Origin: Chryseobacterium sp. ERMR1:04
GTDB taxonomy: Bacteria > Bacteroidota > Bacteroidia > Flavobacteriales > Weeksellaceae
Direction of reading: 5' to 3'
Length of the DNA: 64,000 bases
NCBI RefSeq assembly: GCF_001297705.1
Contig: NZ_LIRF01000005.1
Coordinates: 124,001-188,000, forward strand
Under the pieces are notes generated by a model. It saw only the letters and a list, made by a program, of their open reading frames with translations, was not told the origin of the DNA and searched no databases. This document shows positions 1-8,334 of this stretch, in pieces. The position numbers and the translations under genes are program-made. Within the stretch, counting starts at the first letter, position 1. The number at the start of each line of letters is the position of its first letter.

Positions 1-905
1 TAGGGATTCCTCAATTAAAGCAGGAAGAGTCTGTAAGTTATTCTGCAGGGTTTACCGCTAAAATACCAAATGCTAATCTTACTTTTACTGTTGACGGGTA
101 TTATATTAAAATTAAAAATAGAGTCGTATTAACCGATCAATTTTTAAGACCAGATGGTACTTATCCGGAGGGAAGCTCGCAATATGATCTTCAGAAAGAG
201 TTTGATAAAGCGAATGCGAATGCAGCAACCTTCTTTGCGAATGCCATTGATACCCAAACAAAAGGGTTGGAAGGGGTGATTTCGCATAGAGCAAAATTTT
301 CTTCAACCATAGCCTTGAACTCGGATTTTGCGGTAACGATTTCCAAAACCAATAGAGTAGGGAATATCCACGGTTCTGACCTTTTGATTAATGCCGGACA
401 GATCAACCGTTATTATTCTGAAACAAGCCGGGTGTATCTTGAAGAAGCTATTCCGAGATTTAAAGCTTCTCTTAATAATAGTTTAGAGATCAATAAGTTT
501 AGTGTTTTGTTGAGGAATGTATATTTTGGGAAAGTAACAGATCCTAATACCATGGATACAAATGGAGATGGCAAAATAGGTTATGAAATAGTTAATGGAG
601 GTGTTGTTGAGAATGAGCATCCGGTGTGGGGTGCAAAAATAATTACAGATCTCTCTGTAGCGTATAAGTTCAATAAGAGCTTTATTTTGACTGTTGGAGC
701 TAATAACTTATTTGATATTTATCCAAGCAAGAATTATGGACCGGCAAATGTTCAAAGGCCTTCTATGGATGCTTCTGGAAATATAGTGTATACACCAGCT
801 ACAATTGATCTTTCTAATCAAGACCAGTTTGTGTACTCAAGAAATGTTTCACAGTTTGGAATGAATGGGCGCTTTCTATTCACAAGATTGAACTTTAATT
901 TTTAG
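1..905 (+). CDS. TonB-dependent receptor, C-terminal part (5' end outside window)
   Basis: The open frame is already running at base 3 and gives the last 300 residues of an outer-membrane beta-barrel protein. Alternating amphipathic strands are visible, with the typical late barrel segment ending VGANNLFDIYPSKNY, a form seen near the C-terminus of TonB-dependent receptors, and the protein ends in an aromatic residue (LNFNF), as expected for recognition by the BAM machinery. No plug domain is visible because the 5' end lies outside. The ligand cannot be told from this part. There is no obvious hairpin terminator before the next gene. The identification as a TonB-type barrel is firm; anything about substrate would be a guess. 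Confidence 0.85.
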   Translation, partial: GIPQLKQEESVSYSAGFTAKIPNANLTFTVDGYYIKIKNRVVLTDQFLRPDGTYPEGSSQYDLQKEFDKANANAATFFANAIDTQTKGLEGVISHRAKFSSTIALNSDFAVTISKTNRVGNIHGSDLLINAGQINRYYSETSRVYLEEAIPRFKASLNNSLEINKFSVLLRNVYFGKVTDPNTMDTNGDGKIGYEIVNGGVVENEHPVWGAKIITDLSVAYKFNKSFILTVGANNLFDIYPSKNYGPANVQRPSMDASGNIVYTPATIDLSNQDQFVYSRNVSQFGMNGRFLFTRLNFNF

Positions 906-974
906 AAAATCTTATCAATGTTCTGAAGGTGTGTTTTTACATACCTTTTTTTATTATGATAAGCATGATTTTTT

Positions 975-982
975 TACTTTTG
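975..982 (+). promoter_or_regulatory. Putative -7 box of the threonine dehydrogenase gene
   Basis: TACTTTTG matches the Bacteroidota -7 consensus TAnnTTTG and lies 26 bases before the chosen ATG at 1009. No clear TTG is seen at the expected upstream distance. Confidence 0.45.
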
Positions 983-1008
983 TACAATTAAAAATTAAAA
1001 CAGGTAAA

Positions 1009-1974
1009 ATGGAATCGTATACGGAAAGAATACTAATTACAGGTGCTTTGGGACAGATCGGCACCGAACTTACGAATAGACTTGTCGAGATTCACGGTGC
1101 AGAAAACGTAGTAGCTTCTGGACTAGACAGATGGCAAAAAGGCATTACCGCTGCAGGTCATTATGAAAGAATGGATGTTACCAATACACAATTGGTAAAG
1201 CAGGTGATCAAAGATTACGATATTACAACAGTTTATCATTTGGCTTCGCTTTTATCAGGAACTTCTGAGAAGCAACCTATTTTCGCTTGGAAATTAAACC
1301 TTGAGCCTCTTCTTCAGTTTTGTGAAATGGCAAAAGAAGGTCTTCTTAAAAAGATATTCTGGCCAAGTTCTATTGCTGTTTTTGGGAAAGGAATTCCTAA
1401 AGAAAACGTAGCACAAGATGTTGTTTTAAATCCAACTACAGTATATGGGATTTCTAAAATGGCAGGTGAAAAATGGTGTGAATATTATTTTGACAAATAT
1501 GGAGTAGATGTAAGAAGTATCAGATATCCGGGTTTGATCTCATGGAAAACTCCTGCAGGTGGAGGGACTACAGATTACGCTGTTGAGATTTTTTATGAAG
1601 CTATTGAAGAAGGAAAATACACAAGTTTTATTTCTGAAAATACAGGAATGCCGATGTTGTATATGGACGATGCAATTAACGCAACATTGAAATTAATGGA
1701 TGCTCCAAAAGAAAGTGTAACGGTTCGTTCATCTTATAATTTGGGGGGAATGTCTTTCACTCCAAAAGAATTGGCAGAAGAAATTAAGAAAGAAATTCCA
1801 AGTTTTGAGATCGATTATAAACCAGATTTCAGACAAGCGATTGCAGATTCTTGGCCGGCATCAATTGATGATTCTGTAGCGAAAAAAGACTGGGGATTAA
1901 CCTATGATTTCGGAATTTCTGAAATGTCTAAAGATATGATCAAGAATCTTAAAGTAAAATTAGGTAAAGATTAA
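1009..1974 (+). CDS. NAD-dependent epimerase/dehydratase family protein, probable L-threonine 3-dehydrogenase
   Basis: A 321-residue extended short-chain dehydrogenase. The N-terminal Rossmann motif reads TGALGQIG (residues 11-18), and the catalytic tyrosine and lysine are in YGISK (Y146, K150) with serines at WPSS (S120/S121). The length, the WPSSIAVFG stretch and the SIRYPG motif fit the epimerase-like threonine 3-dehydrogenases known from flavobacteria, which oxidise L-threonine to 2-amino-3-oxobutyrate with NAD. The frame is open upstream to 931, but the ATG at 1009 is preferred because the family starts close to the nucleotide-binding strand and a promoter-like TACTTTTG lies inside the longer version. 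A different sugar-nucleotide epimerase is the main alternative. It stands alone, followed by an AT-rich spacer. Confidence 0.8.
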   Translation: MESYTERILITGALGQIGTELTNRLVEIHGAENVVASGLDRWQKGITAAGHYERMDVTNTQLVKQVIKDYDITTVYHLASLLSGTSEKQPIFAWKLNLEPLLQFCEMAKEGLLKKIFWPSSIAVFGKGIPKENVAQDVVLNPTTVYGISKMAGEKWCEYYFDKYGVDVRSIRYPGLISWKTPAGGGTTDYAVEIFYEAIEEGKYTSFISENTGMPMLYMDDAINATLKLMDAPKESVTVRSSYNLGGMSFTPKELAEEIKKEIPSFEIDYKPDFRQAIADSWPASIDDSVAKKDWGLTYDFGISEMSKDMIKNLKVKLGKD

Positions 1975-2058
1975 TTATCTAAAGTTAAACTTTAATTAAA
2001 ATATATTTTAACATCTGATTATTAATTAATTATAATTATTATCTAAAATTTAGTTTAC

Positions 2059-2811
2059 ATGGTATTGTTCACTTTTAATATTGTAAATATTGAAGCTAAG
2101 ACCAAAAATGATCTTCAGATTACAGATGAAGAGCGATTGGGGATTACAGAAAATAATACAAAAGCTATTCTTAGGATTTTAGATATTCATGATGTAAAAG
2201 CAAGTTTTTTTGTGGAGATTTCTATCGCAGAAAAACTTAAAAATCTAATAAAAGCAATTTCATCCCAAGGGCATGAAATTGCTTTTTATAATAAAGATTC
2301 CACTCTTCAGGAAATTGAAGAAACTAAAAAAAACACGCAGGATCTTCTCGAAAAACAGATCCGTGGAATTCGTCAAAAAGATTGTAAACTTCCGCAGGAG
2401 AATTTAAAACTATTGGAATTTAATTATGTTTCCAATATCGATAATGCGAATATTCTTTTTCCTTTTAAACGGTTAAAAAGAAATACAGAGATCACAGAAG
2501 AGGATGGATTAAGTATTATCCCGGAAAGTATTTCACCTTACTTTCAATTGCCATATAATGATTTTATGTTTCAGATCTTGCCTATGAAGTATTACAAGAA
2601 TATGGTTTTTGAAACATTGAAAAATGATGACTTTGTTTTGATCTATCTTAATTCTTGGCAGTTCACCGATTTCAAAAAATATCAGTTTGATATCCCTTTT
2701 TACAGAAGCCTATTTTCGGGCAGAAAAATGGAGGACAAATTAGATGCCCTCCTTACTTGGATCAACGAGAATGACATGGCCACTTCTCGTATGAAAGATT
2801 ATATTTTTTAA
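2059..2811 (+). CDS. Polysaccharide deacetylase-like protein with degenerate metal site
   Basis: A 250-residue protein whose first half follows the NodB-homology fold: VLFTFNIVNIEAK at the position of the usual T-F-D-D strand, then ILDIHDVKASFFV (family pattern L-x-x-H-x-V-K-A-T-F-F-V), then SQGHEIAFYNK. In active members the first strand carries catalytic Asp residues and GHEI is followed by an H-x3-S/T-H metal motif; here the Asp pair is Asn/Ile and the second histidine of the motif is absent. So the fold is recognisable but metal-dependent deacetylation is doubtful. No signal peptide is visible. ATG at 2059 follows an AT-rich leader. It could be a scaffold or binding protein, or a decaying enzyme. 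Confidence 0.6.
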   Translation: MVLFTFNIVNIEAKTKNDLQITDEERLGITENNTKAILRILDIHDVKASFFVEISIAEKLKNLIKAISSQGHEIAFYNKDSTLQEIEETKKNTQDLLEKQIRGIRQKDCKLPQENLKLLEFNYVSNIDNANILFPFKRLKRNTEITEEDGLSIIPESISPYFQLPYNDFMFQILPMKYYKNMVFETLKNDDFVLIYLNSWQFTDFKKYQFDIPFYRSLFSGRKMEDKLDALLTWINENDMATSRMKDYIF

Positions 2812-2821
2812 TTTTCTGTTT

Positions 2822-3090
2822 AATTTTCCCACTGATTTCACAGATTTACACAGATGTTTGTGTTTTTCTTTGTGGAAATGTTAATGTATTTGTGTCTAGA
2901 AAATTAATTTAAACAGAAAGATTTAATTATTTAAATTGTTGATTTCAGATAGGCAAATAAATTTGCTTCGCGAAGCTGGAACGATGGCTTAATCAAATCA
3001 ACATGTTGATTCATCTTTGCTCCCTTAAATATAGGTTCAAAATAAAATCTTTGCGTTAAAAGACTCTCTAAAATTTTTTAGATTAAACAT
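2822..3090. repeat. Intergenic repeats and mini-hairpins
   Basis: No credible gene is seen here. The stretch starts with a CAGATTT/ACACAGATG iteration (2828-2855), followed by two short perfect palindromes: GCTTCGCGAAGC near 2968 and AATCAACATGTTGATT near 2995. The part from about 3018 (CTTTGCTCCCTTAAA to CTTTGCGTTAAAA) resembles 23145-23195 (CTTTGCCCACTTAAA to CTTTGCGTTAATA), so it is a dispersed element and not a remnant of a local gene. Confidence 0.5.
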
Positions 3091-3095
3091 ATTTT

Positions 3096-3302
3096 TGTGT
3101 TATTCGTGCAAAAAATTAGTGTTATTTGTATTTAAAAACTACGCCAATTCAAAAAGCGTAATTTCCGGCAAAACACCAACTCTTCCAGGGTAGCTTAGAA
3201 CCCTAAAGCCTCTGTTTACATAAAGTATTTTATATAAATCAGCCCATTTTGGATAACGGTATTGAACAGGCGACCATTGTATGTTTTTTAATCTAACCAA
3301 AA
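3096..3302 (-). pseudogene. 3' fragment of a metallophosphoesterase gene (copy 1, about 50 codons)
   Basis: Read on the minus strand, 3302 to 3139 translates to the last ~50 residues of the intact phosphoesterase at 4590-5795: NIQWSPVQYRYPKWADLYK, then YVNRGFRVLSYPGRVGVLP and EITLFELA with a stop, against NIKWSPVQYRYPKWADLY and YVNRGFGVLGYPGRVGVLP in the full gene. It lacks the ESEGKM segment by an in-frame deletion. There is no start, and everything upstream of this piece is replaced by the methyltransferase gene. The downstream flank (TTTGTGTTATTCGTGC and following, 3093-3138) is also shared with the other copies. It is a clear gene remnant, from a duplicated or paralogous gene. Confidence 0.85.
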
Positions 3303-3350
3303 TTGGAGATACTTACAATAAAATATCTGTTTTGTATAGAATATTTTTAA

Positions 3351-4178
3351 TTATTCATCCTTAATACAGATGGCAAATAGATCTGTGGAATACTCTATTT
3401 CTTTTCTGATTATTATATCTTTAAATGAATATTTTGAGGTGAAATTATCTACCTTATTATTTTCTGTAGTTGAATTATTTATACCAGATATATACTTTTG
3501 TTTTAGATCAAACAACTGTTTCAGTGATTGTAATAGGAATATCTTTAGAAAATTAGGGTAAAAGAATAAAGTACATGGCAGCGTTATTATTTTTTGTTTT
3601 TTTGTACGAGAAATTTCTTCCAATACTAAGTCTGAATCAGAACCTATTTTAAGAATATCTACTTTGCTGAATTGTTTTTGAAGTAAACTCTCTAAACTCT
3701 TAGGAGTGTATTCTTTTAAATGAAAAATATTCCATGGCTTTTGAATATAATTGAAAAGTCGATGTTTTTTATCTGGCGTTGAAATAAGTAAACAACCACC
3801 GAGCTTTAAAAGTTTTTTTAATTTAGCTACATATTCAATGTCATTTGGAACATGTTCTATGACTTGAAAAGAAGTTATAACATCAAATTTTTCATCTGTC
3901 AGTTCTGAAATTGTTTTGAAATCTAAGTTGGGGAGGATGTAATTTTTTTTTGCGTAATTAACGGCTTCTTTGCTTATGTCTACACCAATAATACTTTCCG
4001 CATTTTCAGATAATAATTCTGTACCATAACCGGAACCGCAGCCAAAGTCTAAGACTTTTTTATTTTTCACGAAATTTTTAGCATATTCATAAGTCGCAAT
4101 ATGCATCAAATGAAGATGAAATTCTGATTTATTATTAAAATTTTCGTTTAGTATATGTCTCTCACCTGTATTTTCCAT
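3351..4178 (-). CDS. Class I SAM-dependent methyltransferase
   Basis: A 275-residue protein with a clean Rossmann methyltransferase core: motif I VLDFGCGSGYGT (about residues 42-53), the acidic end of strand 2 in IIGVDISKEAV, then FDVITSFQVIEHV (motif IV type, UbiG/Coq3-like) and LLKLGGCLLISTPD. The C-terminal ~100 residues are less typical, with a hydrophobic patch (LPCTLFFYPNFLKIFLLQSL) that could contact a membrane or lipid substrate. Substrate unknown; such proteins often act on lipids, quinones or glycans. The gene sits between decayed copies of the neighbouring phosphoesterase 3' end and is very AT-rich, which suggests it was inserted there. ATG 4178 is the first start in frame. Confidence 0.85.
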   Translation of the reverse strand: MENTGERHILNENFNNKSEFHLHLMHIATYEYAKNFVKNKKVLDFGCGSGYGTELLSENAESIIGVDISKEAVNYAKKNYILPNLDFKTISELTDEKFDVITSFQVIEHVPNDIEYVAKLKKLLKLGGCLLISTPDKKHRLFNYIQKPWNIFHLKEYTPKSLESLLQKQFSKVDILKIGSDSDLVLEEISRTKKQKIITLPCTLFFYPNFLKIFLLQSLKQLFDLKQKYISGINNSTTENNKVDNFTSKYSFKDIIIRKEIEYSTDLFAICIKDE

Positions 4179-4231
4179 CTGTTACGGATAAATGCGTTTT
4201 AGTTATGATTATTCACCAAAGATATAAAGTA

Positions 4232-4320
4232 TTTACGCCAATTCAAAAAGCGTAATTTCCCGCAAAACCCCAACTCTTCCGAGGTAGCCAATACACCAAA
4301 GCCTCTGTTTACGTAAGATG
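4232..4320 (-). pseudogene. 3' fragment of a metallophosphoesterase gene (copy 2, frameshifted)
   Basis: Minus-strand bases 4319 to 4235 align with the last ~28 codons of the gene at 4590. The beginning YVNRGFGVL is intact; a one-base loss then shifts the frame, while the DNA up to the old stop region (CCAATTCAAAAAGCGTAAT) stays nearly identical. It is too short and too damaged to encode anything. Confidence 0.8.
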
Positions 4321-4589
4321 TTTTTCTTTGTGTTTAAAATTTCTCTCTCGCAGATTTTGATGATAACGCAGATTTTTGTGTTATTCGTGTAAAAAAAATA
4401 GTATTATTTGTGTTTAAAAACTACGCCAATTCAAAAAGCGTAATCTCCGGCAAAACACCAACTCTTCCGAGGTAGCCAATACTCCAAAGCCTCTGTTTAC
4501 GTAAAATGTTTTTCTTTGTGTTTAAAATTTCCCTCTCGCAGATTTTTGTGTTATTCGTGCAAAAAATTAGTGTTATTTGTGTTTAAAAA
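4321..4589. repeat. Tandem repeat units containing phosphoesterase 3' copy 3
   Basis: The spacer (TTTTTCTTTGTGTTTAAAAT, CTCTCGCAGATT, TTTGTGTTATTCGTG, TTTGTGTTTAAAAACTA) occurs twice, at 4321-4420 and 4507-4589, the second with a shorter middle. Between them lies a third copy of the phosphoesterase 3' end (4421-4506, minus strand). The repeat period is roughly 170-185 bases. The arrangement looks like tandem duplication of the gene's 3' end plus downstream sequence. Confidence 0.75.
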
Positions 4590-5795
4590 CTAAGCCAATT
4601 CAAAAAGCGTAATTTCCGGTAAAACCCCAACTCTTCCAGGATAACCCAGCACGCCAAATCCTCTGTTTACATAAAGCATTTTCCCTTCGCTTTCATACAA
4701 ATCAGCCCATTTTGGATAACGATATTGTACAGGCGACCATTTTATGTTTTTTAAATCCAAACCAAACTGCATTCCGTGTGTGTGACCAGAAAGTGTTAAA
4801 TGAACGTCTATCGGGTGTTTTTTAACCACGTAATCGAAATGAGTAGGGTCATGGCTCATTAGTATTTTTGTTGCTGATTCTGGAACTCCTTTTAAAGCAT
4901 CATCCAGCTTTCCAAACTGAGGGAAAGGTTTTAATCCCCAGTTCTCAACACCCAGAATATAAATTTTCTCACCGTTTTTCTCAATTACTCTATGTTCATT
5001 TCGAAGCATATCGAAACCGGCTTGCTTTTCGTAATCAATTAGCGTGTCAAGATTTTTTTTCTTGGCATCTAATGAAGTCCATGTTACATAATCTGCGTAA
5101 TCGTGGTTTCCCAGTACGGCAAATTTCCCATCCTTCGCTTTGATCTTTGAAAATAAAGGAATAAATGGTTTGAATTCATCTGCAATATTATTCACCATAT
5201 CTCCTGTGAATAACACTAAATCTGGGTTTTGTTCATTAATTAAATCAATCGCGTGTTCCAATTTACTTGGGTCAGAAAAACTTCCACTGTGAACGTCAGA
5301 TATTTGTATGATCTTATAGCCTTTAAAGCTTTTTGGAAGATTAGTGAAATTTATTCTCACTCTTCTTACTTTGTGACGGTATTTCCCGAATGTAATTCCA
5401 TCAATAAACAATGCCGAGAGTATACCTCCCAAACCAAGTCCCATAATGCTTAAGAACTTTCTTCTTTCAGGGAAAAAGTTTTCCGTCGGTCGGGTCAACC
5501 CAATTAAATAACCTCCAGTTCTGAAAATATCATCAATTAATAAAAACAGAACAATGAAAATTTTAGGCAAAATAAAGATTAAAAATAACGAGATCATTAT
5601 TTGAGCCCTCACCGTACTTCTGTCTGATCTTTGAAAGTGAGAGACTTCGTAAGCGAAGAATCCGTAAACAGCCAGAGATACAACCCAGTATCCTGTTTTG
5701 ATCCAGGAATTGTCTGTTAATGTTCTTATTGCCTGATAGATGTATACTTCTAAAAACAAAAAGATAGCAGCGATGAATAAAAAATTTCTTTGCAT
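4590..5795 (-). CDS. Membrane-anchored metallophosphoesterase (calcineurin-like, YkuE type)
   Basis: A 401-residue protein with three or four N-terminal hydrophobic segments (about residues 5-25, 38-55, 65-90 and 115-133) followed by a calcineurin-like domain. Metal-binding motifs are all present: QISDVHSGS (D167, H169), LFTGDMVNN, AVLGNHDY, LMSHDPTHFD and LSGHTHGMQFG. Proteins of this type hydrolyse phosphomonoesters or phosphodiesters, often lipid-linked, with the catalytic domain next to the membrane. A GTG at 5816 would add seven residues but lies inside the terminator hairpin of the upstream gene, so ATG 5795 is preferred. Three decayed copies of its 3' end follow downstream. Confidence 0.88.
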   Translation of the reverse strand: MQRNFLFIAAIFLFLEVYIYQAIRTLTDNSWIKTGYWVVSLAVYGFFAYEVSHFQRSDRSTVRAQIMISLFLIFILPKIFIVLFLLIDDIFRTGGYLIGLTRPTENFFPERRKFLSIMGLGLGGILSALFIDGITFGKYRHKVRRVRINFTNLPKSFKGYKIIQISDVHSGSFSDPSKLEHAIDLINEQNPDLVLFTGDMVNNIADEFKPFIPLFSKIKAKDGKFAVLGNHDYADYVTWTSLDAKKKNLDTLIDYEKQAGFDMLRNEHRVIEKNGEKIYILGVENWGLKPFPQFGKLDDALKGVPESATKILMSHDPTHFDYVVKKHPIDVHLTLSGHTHGMQFGLDLKNIKWSPVQYRYPKWADLYESEGKMLYVNRGFGVLGYPGRVGVLPEITLFELA

Positions 5796-5805
5796 AATAA
5801 TGGTT

Positions 5806-5842
5806 AAAAAAAGCACAAAGAATACCTTCCCTGTGCTTTTTT
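5806..5842 (-). terminator. Terminator of the KAS III-like gene
   Basis: AAAAAAGCACA at 5806-5816 pairs with TGTGCTTTTTT at 5832-5842. On the minus strand the stem is followed by a T-run, just downstream of the stop at 5864. Confidence 0.75.
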
Positions 5843-5863
5843 ATATTTTTAAATTAAATATTT

Positions 5864-6931
5864 TTAAGGAAATCTATACACGATAGCATTGATATTCATT
5901 CCGGCACCAACCGAAGCCATAACAATGTTACCTTTATCTTTAAACGATTGACCCTCCATTTTTCCTTTAATTATGAGATCAAATAATGTAGGAATTGTTG
6001 CAACAGAAGAATTTCCCAGCTTCTGGATGGTCATAGGAGAGATTGCATGATCATATTCTTTCACATGATAAAGCCTGTGAATTCTTTCGATCATTGCATA
6101 ATCCATCTTAGCATTTGCCTGGTGGATCAGTATTTTATCTACATCTTCAATAGAAAGTCCGGCATCATCAATTGTTTCTTTTACAGCTACGGGAACATTT
6201 TTAAGAGCGTACTCATAAATTTTTCTTCCCAGCATTCTGATGTAAAATTTATCTTGATCTGCTTCTTTGTTAAGAGAACATCCACTTACTAAATACTCAA
6301 GTTCAGGACCATTATCACAAATTGTATTGTGGGCAATGATTCCTACGTTTTCTTCCTCAGTAGCGGTAACCACAACGGCTCCGGCTCCATCTGCAAAAAT
6401 CATTTTATTTCGGTCATAAGGATCTGTAACACGACTTAAAAGCTCACTACCAACCACAAGAATCGTTTTAGCAACATTTGCTTTGATTAGGTTGTTGGCT
6501 AAGATCATTGCTTCTACCCATCCCGGGCATCCAAAGATCATGTCATACGTAATACACTTTCTGTTTTTGATGCCTAAATGATTTTTAACTCTTGCCGCCA
6601 TCGTAGGCATAAAGTTGACAAGGCCAGCAGTGCTTACCTCACCAAAATTACTTGCGTAAATGATATAATCTATTTCTTCAGGATTTACTTTTGCATCTTC
6701 AATTGCAATTTTAGATGCTTCGTACCCAATTCGTGAGTTAGAATTATCATCTTCAATATATCTTCGCGTCTCAATTTCAGTAATTTCTACAAATTTTGAG
6801 ATAATTTCTTCTGTAGGTTTCTCTATTTTTTCACCTTCATCTGTATAAAACTCAGAATCCATGAAGTAATCGCTACTAATAACTCTATTAGGAATATAAG
6901 ATCCAGAACCAATAATGATCGTATTCGGCAT
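5864..6931 (-). CDS. Beta-ketoacyl-ACP synthase III family protein (FabH-like)
   Basis: A 355-residue thiolase-fold enzyme. The KAS III catalytic triad is visible: Cys135 in YDMIFGCPGWVEAM, His270 in ILIHQANAKMD and Asn307 in QKLGNSSVATIPT. The family condenses an acyl-CoA with malonyl-ACP to start fatty acid synthesis, or forms related products. At 355 residues, with an insertion after the N-terminal strand (SEFYTDEGEKIEKPTEE), it is longer than housekeeping FabH (about 320), so it may be one of the FabH-like paralogues used for special lipids, pigments or polyketides. It is monocistronic, with a -7 box at 6959-6966 and its own terminator. Cytoplasmic. The family is certain; the acyl substrate is not. 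Confidence 0.88.
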   Translation of the reverse strand: MPNTIIIGSGSYIPNRVISSDYFMDSEFYTDEGEKIEKPTEEIISKFVEITEIETRRYIEDDNSNSRIGYEASKIAIEDAKVNPEEIDYIIYASNFGEVSTAGLVNFMPTMAARVKNHLGIKNRKCITYDMIFGCPGWVEAMILANNLIKANVAKTILVVGSELLSRVTDPYDRNKMIFADGAGAVVVTATEEENVGIIAHNTICDNGPELEYLVSGCSLNKEADQDKFYIRMLGRKIYEYALKNVPVAVKETIDDAGLSIEDVDKILIHQANAKMDYAMIERIHRLYHVKEYDHAISPMTIQKLGNSSVATIPTLFDLIIKGKMEGQSFKDKGNIVMASVGAGMNINAIVYRFP

Positions 6932-6958
6932 TCGTTTAAATGATTTTTTTTAAAGACG

Positions 6959-6966
6959 CAAAGTTA
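6959..6966 (-). promoter_or_regulatory. Putative -7 box of the KAS III-like gene
   Basis: On the minus strand this reads TAACTTTG, a match to TAnnTTTG, 27 bases before the start codon at 6931. No good TTG lies at the usual distance. Confidence 0.45.
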
Positions 6967-7003
6967 ATAATTAATATTAATAAGAAAGAATTAAAAATAT
7001 TAT

Positions 7004-7011
7004 TAAATTTG
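7004..7011 (+). promoter_or_regulatory. Putative -7 box of the 7034-9117 operon
   Basis: TAAATTTG matches TAnnTTTG and is 22 bases before ATG 7034. The upstream element is not evident. Confidence 0.4.
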
Positions 7012-7033
7012 CAAAAATTGTACTTTACAATCT

Positions 7034-7603
7034 ATGAAAAATAATCCGTCTTTAAAAGGTTTAGCTATTGCTGTTGTGGTGTTTATGATGGCCTTTGGGA
7101 TTTACTTCTTCTTTTTAGCTAAGAAAAATTATTACTTAGTAGATAACCCTACGCCCAATACCTATTATTACAAGATCAACAACGGTTCTGAAGGAATTAT
7201 TTCTGCAGGGCAGTTTGTGCATGTAGATCTGAAACAGGGTAAAAATGCTATTAAAGTTTTTGACCAGAATAAGAAATTACTCTATGATTCTGCATTTGAA
7301 GTAAATAAAATCCGTGGGCTTTTGAATATTGCTCACCAAGATTATTATGTTAATCGTCAATATTATGGATACAATCTTAAAAAAGATTCATTACTTTTGG
7401 CGCTGGATAAGACCGTTATAGACGGAAAGCCCTATTTTGGAGCGCCAAAACGCTTCAATAAGCTTTATACAGAAGATTTTTACTACAATGTAGATGAAGA
7501 TTATGATAAAATGATCAAAAACATCCAACAGGTAGAATCAAGATCAAAGATCTTCAGAAAACAAGATTTCCTTAATTATTATAAAGAATATTACAAGTTT
7601 TGA
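7034..7603 (+). CDS. Uncharacterised single-pass membrane protein upstream of ubiE
   Basis: A 189-residue protein with one N-terminal hydrophobic segment (GLAIAVVVFMMAFGIYFFFL, residues 9-28) and a soluble domain rich in Tyr, Lys and Asp, probably exposed to the periplasm. I do not recognise a family. The middle (FVHVDLKQGKNAIKVFDQN) looks like beta strands. Its last codon and stop overlap the start of ubiE by four bases, and porT follows four bases after ubiE, so the three are almost certainly co-transcribed. This places it next to a gene of type IX secretion, but a role there is only a guess from position. Confidence 0.8.
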   Translation: MKNNPSLKGLAIAVVVFMMAFGIYFFFLAKKNYYLVDNPTPNTYYYKINNGSEGIISAGQFVHVDLKQGKNAIKVFDQNKKLLYDSAFEVNKIRGLLNIAHQDYYVNRQYYGYNLKKDSLLLALDKTVIDGKPYFGAPKRFNKLYTEDFYYNVDEDYDKMIKNIQQVESRSKIFRKQDFLNYYKEYYKF

Positions 7604-8331
7604 CAAACGATATCAACAAAGTGACGCCCTACAATTCTGAGGCTACAAAAAAGAGCCAGGTAGAGGATATGTTCGACAATATTGCACCAAAGTATGACCT
7701 TTTAAATCATGTTTTGTCTATGAAAATTGATGTTTTATGGAGAAATACATTGGTGAATATGATGAAAAAAGATAACCCGCAAGAAGTGCTGGATGTGGCT
7801 ACTGGAACGGGAGATCTGGCAATTACAATTGAAAAAGGAACCAATGCGAAAATAATTGGTTTGGATTTATCGCAACAAATGTTAAATGTTGGCGTTAATA
7901 AAATAAAAAAACTTAATTTAGACGGCAAAATTTCCATGCAAAAGGGAGATGCAGAAAATTTACCTTTCGAGGACAATAGATTCGATGCTGTTTCCGTTGC
8001 ATTTGGAGTAAGGAATTTCGAAAACCTAACCAAGGGGTTAGCAGAGTTAAGAAGAGTAGTTAAGGATAACAAGAGTGTTTATATACTGGAGTTTTCAAAG
8101 GTTGAGGGGGTTTTAGCACCATTTTATATGTTTTATTTCAAAAATGTATTGCCTGCCATAGGCAGATTGGTTTCTAAAGATAGCAGGGCATACACATACC
8201 TTCCGGATTCTGTGAACGCTTTTCCTTTCGGGGAAAAGATGAGACAAATTCTTTTAGATACAGGATTTAAAAAAGTTGAATATAAAAAACTAAGTTTAGG
8301 TATAGCCACAATTTATAAAGCAACAAAGTAA
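7600..8331 (+). CDS. ubiE: Demethylmenaquinone methyltransferase
   Basis: A 243-residue methyltransferase that makes menaquinone from demethylmenaquinone with SAM, the last step of the quinone pathway used in respiration by this group. Family signatures are seen: MFDNIAPKYDLLNHVLS (residues 24-40), motif I VLDVATGTGDLAI, and SVAFGVRNFENL. The start is TTG at 7600, overlapping the TGA of the upstream gene (TTTTGA). The residues before MFDNIA (KVTPYNSEATKKSQVED) match the N-terminal extension usual in the Bacteroidota version, which supports TTG over the ATG at 7669. Translation is probably coupled to the upstream gene. Confidence 0.93.
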   Translation: MTNDINKVTPYNSEATKKSQVEDMFDNIAPKYDLLNHVLSMKIDVLWRNTLVNMMKKDNPQEVLDVATGTGDLAITIEKGTNAKIIGLDLSQQMLNVGVNKIKKLNLDGKISMQKGDAENLPFEDNRFDAVSVAFGVRNFENLTKGLAELRRVVKDNKSVYILEFSKVEGVLAPFYMFYFKNVLPAIGRLVSKDSRAYTYLPDSVNAFPFGEKMRQILLDTGFKKVEYKKLSLGIATIYKATK

Positions 8332-8334
8332 CCT

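Noticed and set aside
3370..3561. 63-codon plus-strand frame opposite the methyltransferase
   Set aside because: It is a shadow of the well-supported methyltransferase on the other strand.
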